Positions 10,201 through 15,610 of a stretch of 15,610 nucleotides of DNA are shown one piece after another. Made by a program: the position numbers and the translations under genes. This DNA comes from Oehlia diaphana (Eukaryota; Glomeromycota; Glomeromycetes; Glomerales; Glomeraceae): the NCBI GenBank assembly GCA_003833135.1, contig QZLH01001154.1, forward strand, positions 1-15,610. The letters run 5' to 3'. Each line of letters starts with the position of its first letter. The stretch's first letter is position 1. The notes below the pieces were generated by a model that had not been told where the DNA came from, did no database searches, and was given only the letters and a program-made list of their open reading frames with translations.

Positions 10201-11916
10201 ATTTGAATGATTATGAAATGATTTCATATATTGATCCTAAATTTCTAGAAAACCATTTTTATGAACTTGATAAGAAATCGGATATTTATAGTTTAGGAGT
10301 TCTTATGTGGGAATTATCTAGTGGTTATCCTCCTAATTCTGAAAATATGTCTACAAATCATTTAATTGATGGTTATAGAGAAAGTCGAATTTTTGGTACT
10401 CCTAAAGAATATTCTGATTTATATGAATCATGTTGGGATTCTGAACCAAATATAAGACCATCAATTCGTCAAGTCTTTAATAAAATAGAAGAAATGAATA
10501 AAGAATTGATAAATTTTATTATAAAATATAAGTTGATTAAAGTCATTAATAGAGATGAATTATCAGATATGAAAAATATTGATGGAGGTCATTTTGGAAT
10601 TATTTCAAGAGCTATATGGAAAAAAACAGATAATTATGTTATTTGTAAAAGATTAAAAGATAATGAATCAATTAGTAATAAATCAACTGAAGCTCTTCTT
10701 CATGAATTAAAAATGCATGGAAGACTGAATTTTTGCCAAAGAATAATACGTATTTTAGGTATAAGTTTAGGTAAGGTTATTTAATTACTGATATTTTTCT
10801 TATCATGATAAATGAAAATTTTTTTTATGTTTTATTTACAGATGAAAAAACAAAAGAATATTTACTCATAATGCAATATGCTGATGGTGGAAATTTACGA
10901 CAGTATCTTAAACAAAAGTTTTTAGAATTAACTTGGGATGATAAAATTAAATTAGCTTATCAAATCACTGAAGGAATAAAATTTCTTCAGGGAGAAAATA
11001 TTCTTCATCGAGATTTACACTCTGGTAATATAGTAATACATCAAGGAGAAGCTAAAATTATTGATCTTGGTATTGCAAAAAGCATGGAGACTCAAACAAA
11101 TATTCATTCAGGTGTATTTGGATTACTTCCATATATTGATCCTAAAATATTAGAAGATCATTCATATAAATATAATTATAAATCTGATATTTATAGTTTA
11201 GGAGTTCTTATGTGGGAATTATCTAGTGGTAGACCTCCTTTCGTTGGTGAAAGTGAAAGTGTTTTAAAATATAGTTTAATAGGTGGCCGTAGAGAAGAAC
11301 CAGTACCTGACACACCTAATAAATACTTGAAATTATATAAATCATGTTGGGATCCTGAACCGAATGCAAGGCCTTCAATCTGTCAAGTTTTCAATAAATT
11401 AGTTAAATTAGGAAGAATGATGGACATTCAAGATTTTCAAGATATCAAATGTGATGATGATGATGATATGCAAGGTAAGAACATAGTAATAAAAAAAAAT
11501 ATTGTAAGAATAATTTATATTAAAATAAATAAATATTAACAATGCACATTCAAGATATTCAAGATGACAATAATAATGATATTAATACACAAGGTATGTA
11601 TTTTCTTTTTTTTATAATTAAAATTAATAAATAATAATAATATTCTTTTATTTAATAATAATATTCTTTTATTTAATAATAAATTTCTATAAAAGTGATT
11701 ACGGAAGAGAACATTAGGGATGCAACAGGTAATTACATATTATATCTTTTGTTTAAATATTGTTTAATTATTTATTTATAATTGCAAATTATTTATATAA
11801 TTAAATTTATGGAAGATGATAATGATGATTTAGATAGTAAGTTCATTTATAATAACTATTGTTTTAAAATTATAAACTAATTAATTTTTTTAATTTTAGT
11901 TCCTGATGACTTTTGA
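7219..11916 (+). CDS. Tandem four-domain kinase: three pseudokinases plus one competent kinase
   Basis: Ten inferred exons: 7219-7318, about 7416-7816, 7945-8983, 9055-9870, 9949-10770, 10842-11474, 11555-11593, 11696-11728, 11816-11836, 11900-11916; about 1,306 residues in one open frame. N-terminus: C46-x2-C49-x9-C59-x2-C62, then WTSGNKDIDKF and FLEWIP. Domain 1 (about 98-380): HRD becomes H246-R-Y, and DFG becomes GSF (265-267). Domain 2 (K478): HQN at 569-571 and LDI at the DFG site. Domain 3 (K750): HQN at 841-843, LDI again, and a degraded glycine loop. Domain 4 keeps GGHFG, K1019, HRD (1115-1117), N1122 and D-L-G (1134-1136), so catalysis is plausible only there. By family knowledge the pseudokinases could regulate domain 4, a JAK-like inference that is untested. 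The acidic Asp/Asn-rich tail is encoded by tiny exons. The exon 2 acceptor is ambiguous (7415, 7427 or 7430, all in frame). Confidence 0.88.
9055..11474 (+). repeat. Tandem duplication of an exon-intron unit inside gene C
   Basis: Unit 1 is exon 4 plus its intron (9055-9948, 894 bp); unit 2 is exon 5 plus its intron (9949-10841, 893 bp); exon 6 (10842-11474) is a third copy that ends after the C-lobe. Each exon starts in phase 1 with GATGAA across the junction, then LL/YLLIMQ(Y/N)AD. The two full copies end at 'LGIS(S/L)G'. The His of the HRD-equivalent lies exactly 54 codons after the first complete codon in all three. The repeat is a protein-level and gene-structure repeat with clear nucleotide similarity. 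Confidence 0.9.
11633..11674 (+). repeat. Two perfect 21-bp direct repeats in an intron
   Basis: The 21-bp unit (AATAATAATATTC followed by TTTTATTT) occurs twice head to tail, at 11633-11653 and 11654-11674, inside the intron between exons 7 and 8 of gene C. It is probably a slippage duplication and ends 20 bp before the AG acceptor. Confidence 0.85.
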
Positions 11917-12561
11917 CTAAAGTGGTACTATATATATGTGAGATTATTTTTACGGGATAGGTTTATAATTTTTGTTTTACAGTATTTTTTTCTTCATCAT
12001 GATCTTGTATACTGTTTGTAAAACTTATAAATAAAAAAACAATTTGAATAATAAAAAAGGTATTCATCTTTAACTCAAACATATTGGAATTATAATAAAT
12101 AGTGCCAGCACTAAAGAGATAAGTGAAAAAATTAGCAAATTTATAATTATAAAGTCAAAAAAAAATTTTTAGAAAATTTACTATGATTTGAGCTTTTAAT
12201 GCTATACATGTTTTGTTTTTTTGCAAATTGTCACCATTTTATCAATTCCTTTTTTTTATATTCCAGATCACTTCCACATGGGCCACCAGCTTAAAAGAAA
12301 TACATAACAGCTACTACAAACTCATTTATCAGCGTTTTTTTTATATGAATATTTTCTTTTTCTTCATATTTTTCAAGTTTTCTTCAATTCCTTTATAGAG
12401 TTTTTTTCCATAAAGGTTTTCTCTTCCCTTCAAAAATCAAAATTTAAATTTGGCATTGTTAATAATATGGAATTAATCATTTAATAATGATAAAGACTAC
12501 TAAATCTAGTTTAGAATGAAAAAGTCTGGGTAAAAAGTAAAAAATACTGCTTAATCACATT
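11917..12561. other. Gene C 3' flank, no gene seen
   Basis: This is AT-rich sequence downstream of the gene C stop. AATAAA-like strings at about 12029 could serve in polyadenylation of gene C. A perfect CCTTTAT/ATAAAGG inverted repeat lies around 12390-12417. The short plus-strand frame at 12213-12398 is dominated by Phe and Ile from poly-T and shows no coding character. Confidence 0.5.
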
Positions 12562-12732
12562 TCAATAAGATTCAATTAACATAGTGGTTTTGAATAAGCA
12601 TAATTTATTTGAGCCTATAGAATCCAACGATCTTTTTAATCCAATTTGATCAACATATATACCCAAAATGTATCTAAGATCATGTTTATCACAAATCATC
12701 TTTCTATCAACATCAGTCAATTTTCCTACATG
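12562..12732 (-). other. Possible small coding remnant, unrecognised
   Basis: A 56-codon minus-strand frame opens right after a TAA and ends at a TGA. It reads GKLTDVDRKMICDKHDLRYI, then LGIYVDQIGLKRSLDSIG and on to KTTMLIESY. Its composition is balanced and unlike the Phe/Lys-rich junk frames nearby, and its upstream edge carries an AG that could be a splice acceptor. It has no ATG at the start and no family that I recognise. It could be an exon fragment of a lost gene or transposon, or chance. Confidence 0.2.
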
Positions 12733-12827
12733 TTATATTGATTTTTTTTTTTTTTAAAAAAAAAATAAATTTTGTAAATATATAAGTATATTTAATATAA
12801 TATTTATTTCTTTATTTAATAATAAAA

Positions 12828-13072
12828 AAATTGAAAGAAAAAGAAAAAAAAATAAAAAAAAATTTGAGGGAAAGAAAAAGGATAAAGAAAGAAATTGGTT
12901 AAAAAAGGGAAATTTCAAAAAAAAAAAAGGAATCCGAAAAAAAAAAATAAGTAACGAAAAAATTTCTGAAAAAAAAGGGCAATAATTCGGTAACCAAACC
13001 GAAAGAAGAAAAGGGAGAAAAAAATTTTTTCGGTTTGAAAAAAATTAAAAAAAAAGGAACCAAAAAAAGCTC
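12828..13072 (+). repeat. Polypurine (A/G) tract with embedded inverted repeats
   Basis: About 245 bp is almost entirely A and G on the plus strand (AAGAAAAAG-, GGAAATTTC- and GGGAGAAAA-type runs). It contains a perfect 9-bp inverted repeat, CAAACCGAA (12995-13003) and TTCGGTTTG (13029-13037), and an overlapping TTCGGT/ACCGAA pair at 12986-13003. The Phe-rich minus-strand frame across it is an artefact of composition. Confidence 0.65.
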
Positions 13073-14841
13073 GGATTAATTGATTTGAATGCACATGGAT
13101 TGTTTTGACCATAAATAGATCAGGCGAAGGCATGTCACAGGTTTTCAAATTACACAATTCAAATTATTTATATGGAGAACAAATTTTTTTTTATTATATA
13201 GATTAATAAAAAATTCACAATAAAATTTTCTTCAATTTTAACTTAATATGGCAGTTGAGTATAATTATAAATAAATAATACAATACTTTTTTCGTTTGAG
13301 TATAGTTTTATTATTTAAAACATAATCACTCAAGTTAAATCATACTAAAATCTCGATTTCACACCATACTATACTTTTTTGGTTAACTCCTTTTCGTCTT
13401 GACTACTACTACTGTAATAAGTTCCATGTCAACAGTGAAATGAACCTGATATTAACAATTATTTGAATGCTGATGAAAAAAAATTATTAGATTAATGGAA
13501 AAACTTAAATGGTCAACTAAGTGTATATTTTTATTTTTTAAAAAAAAATACTGTGGGAAAATTCTTAAGATTGACCCGTTAACTCATTAAAAAATTTTTT
13601 GCTGTATATATCATGACATCGTGAACTGATTGTTGATAATCTAAACCGTTTTACAATTTTTTTTTTTTTTTTTACAGCTTTTATATTTGTAAACTTTTTT
13701 TTTAAAAAAAAAAAATTTTCAGGTTCATCAACAGGAAATTTAAGAGTATAATTAGTCTACAGAAAGCGTGGAGTATATTTTATTTCTGAAGTGTTAGCGG
13801 AAAAATATTTACTGTACTGAACTAGCAAAATTTGGTTTAAACCCCCTGTCACAACTCACAATCGACTAATTAGTAGATACTATATAATTATGCTGTAAAA
13901 AGTGTAAATGACACGAGATTTTGATCTCGTCATGTTAAACAAATAAAATATTTTTTTTAAAAAAAAAAATTTGGATAATTTGCTAATCCTATTTTAGGTT
14001 CAGATAAATTTTATTATCTTAACTGATAAAGGATAGAATTATAGAAACGATATCCCTCATTTTAAAAGAAAATTGTAAAATTTCTTTTAGACAGTGATCG
14101 TTAAAAACAATAATTACTTAAAGCTTTTGTTCTTTTGTTGTTTTTAAGATTTATTTTTTAAGAAAATTCACACAAATTTTTTCTCAATTAATTTTTAGAG
14201 TTCAAGAATTTTTTTGTTATTATTAAAAAGATTATTGACAAAAGAAAATATAATAGAAAATACATTAAAAATAACAGTTATTTTTTATCAATGGAAATTA
14301 CTGTTAGGTTTAAAATAAAAATTGAAAACGTGACTGAAGATACGCCTCATTTTAATCTAGTTTTTTTCTTTATTTTAGGGAATAGAATGTCGAAATTTTT
14401 ATACCAAATATTTAATTAATTCAAATCATGTCATGGTCCGTTTAAAAATTAAAGATCGGAAAAAAGCAAGCTAGTGAATTTGAGGAAAAGTGAAATTCTC
14501 GTAACCAATAATTCTATATTTTACAAATTCATGTGGAAATAAAAAAAATCAGTTTAATTTCATTCAAATGAAATAAAGCTGTTGCTGAAATATAATTGTA
14601 AAAACATTGAATGTAGATATATTATTTTTTTTTTCTATCCTTATCACAAAAATCTTATTTAGAAACAATAACAAATCATTTTAGGATTGTTTCATTTTAT
14701 AATAAACTCATGAAGGTATTTTTAGCTTGGAGAAAAGAGTATCAAGAAAATTATATGATCAAATTACTTGATATTGTTTGGATTGTCTGAATATTAAATT
14801 AACAAGATTTCGTCAAGTCCATTATACAACTAAGGTCACAT
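13073..14841. other. Gene-poor AT-rich region
   Basis: No supportable gene was found. The region holds T(n)A(n) tracts at 13534-13548, 13695-13715 and 13951-13969, poly-T runs followed by AG, and small inverted repeats such as AAAAATAA/TTATTTTT at about 14268-14287. The least AT-rich stretches (about 13070-13150 and 13780-13870) carry no extended reading frame. Confidence 0.5.
13913..13930. repeat. Short perfect hairpin ACGAGAT-TTTG-ATCTCGT
   Basis: A 7-bp perfect stem (13913-13919 and 13924-13930) flanks a TTTG loop. It lies in the gene-poor 3' region with no gene to regulate. It may be part of a decayed inverted-repeat element. Confidence 0.5.
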
Positions 14842-15060
14842 CCCTATAAAAAAATTGGATACGTTTTTTATAAAGTTTTTATACGATTTTTTTTCCTTAG
14901 AAATAACGTATCAAAATAGGATACGGAAAAATGCACAATTCCGTATCTCTAAAAATATGGTTTTGATACGGAATTTGCACGGGATTCATATGGAATTTAC
15001 ATGATTTGATTACTGATTTTATCACGAAATTTATACGATTTGGTCACTGAATTTACTATT
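14842..15060. repeat. Possible degenerate element sharing a CCCTATAAAAAAA terminus
   Basis: The stretch starts CCCTATAAAAAAATTGGATA, and its first 13 bases are identical to the terminus of the element at 2846. It continues with repeated GATACG and TTATACGATTT motifs and a GATACGGAA ... TTCCGTATC inverted repeat (about 14918-14947). The opposite terminus is not clear, so its end is approximate. It is probably a truncated or diverged MITE relative. Confidence 0.4.
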
Positions 15061-15316
15061 TGTATTGCAGTTTACTATATTTGTATTTACATAAATCTAA
15101 TTTTACTTTATTAAATTAAATAAAAAATAAAAAAATAAACAAAATACAAATACATTACGAAAATCCCTCCTTATTAAAACCACCTATTGCAACCAAAATT
15201 ATCTAAAAAAACAAAAAAAAAGAAACATAAGAACATCTAACTTAATTGGAAACAAAAACTCTCCTCATATAGTATCTGCAATTGTCCAAGTTACCAAAGG
15301 TCAGCAAGAGAACTCC

Positions 15317-15610
15317 AGAATGTCTGACCTACATAAAGAAAAGAATTATGAAGCATCTGATGAAAAAAGAAACCAACAACAAAATAAATCCAAAACTGAC
15401 CTACAAAAAAAGAAGACTCTGAAGCCTGAAGCAACAAAACTGAAACAACCTACAAAAAAAAAAAAAGAATCTGAACCCAACTTAGAAAGAAAAAAAAGAA
15501 ATTTGAACTGAGAAAAAAATAAAATACTGAACCATTCTACAAAAAGGAAAGGACTCCCAAACTGATCTACAAAAAAGAAAAAAGAAACTGAATCTTCTCA
15601 CAAAAAAAAT
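15317..15610 (+). repeat. Degenerate tandem repeat running off the window
   Basis: A loose unit of roughly 35-70 bp recurs, with consensus ACTGA(C/T)CTACAAAAAA followed by an A/G-rich stretch and a CTGAA. CTAC-plus-A-tract cores lie at about 15328, 15398, 15448, 15536 and 15567. It carries a 63-codon Lys/Glu/Gln-rich frame (15320-15511) from an ATG, which most likely reflects the repeat composition. The array continues beyond the window, so a coding role in a larger repetitive gene cannot be excluded. Confidence 0.5.

Noticed and set aside
9984..10784. Treating the long kinase frames at 8317-9033, 9084-9887, 9978-10784 and 10805-11539 as separate genes
   Set aside because: Each frame lacks either an N-lobe or a C-lobe, starts mid-domain, and is joined by consensus GT-AG phase-1 introns of 71-78 bp that restore complete kinases.
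12213..12398. 61-codon Phe-rich plus-strand frame
   Set aside because: It is driven by poly-T composition, with no conserved motif and no neighbouring gene context.
12915..13157. 80-codon minus-strand frame
   Set aside because: Most of it is the translated polypurine tract (poly-Phe). The first 30 residues look less biased, but nothing recognisable supports a gene.
13860..13935. Hairpin considered as a bacterial-type terminator or tRNA arm
   Set aside because: The window is clearly intron-bearing eukaryotic DNA, and no further arms or gene lie next to it.
1..15610. CRISPR array, bacterial operon or phage genes
   Set aside because: There are no regular spacers and repeats, no ribosome-binding sites or operon layout, and the coding regions are interrupted by spliceosomal introns.

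Overview
The window is AT-rich nuclear DNA of a eukaryote, most likely an arbuscular mycorrhizal fungus of the Rhizophagus irregularis type (Glomeromycota). The reasons are short GT-AG introns of about 60-130 bp, very high A+T with many poly-A/poly-T tracts, abundant inverted-repeat (MITE-like) elements, and above all protein kinases of the expanded glomeromycete TKL-like family. These show an N-terminal Cys-pair motif, a 'WTSGN-x-x-IDKF' segment, 'FLEW(I/V)P', the catalytic loop 'H(K/R)DLHSGNI', and the 'DIYS(V/L)G' and 'SSGxPPF' motifs. The organism call rests on recognition of this family, not on a database search.

Layout. Positions 112-470 hold a long, almost fully palindromic repeat. Positions 597-3727 (+) are a decayed kinase gene (A) with several frameshifts and stop codons and a 295-bp palindromic element inserted at 2846-3140. 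Positions 3728-5318 hold no convincing gene. Positions 5319-6927 (-) are an apparently intact single-domain kinase (B). Positions 6928-7218 are a short divergent promoter region. Positions 7219-11916 (+) are a large intact ten-exon gene (C) of about 1,306 residues. From 11917 to the end there is no convincing gene, only low-complexity DNA, small inverted repeats, a polypurine tract and a degenerate tandem repeat that runs off the window.

The main result is gene C. It encodes four kinase folds in tandem. The first three lack the catalytic Asp and an intact DFG motif; the fourth keeps the ATP-binding Lys, HRD and D(L)G. The series grew by duplication of one phase-1/phase-1 exon that carries the C-lobe of one kinase plus the N-lobe of the next. 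The neighbouring pseudogene A has the same gene structure but only two kinase folds, so the locus keeps both the short and the long version. Domain 1 of C resembles gene B, while domains 2-4 belong to a second kinase type, so C looks like a fusion of two kinase types followed by exon duplication. No partner, substrate or phenotype can be read from the sequence.
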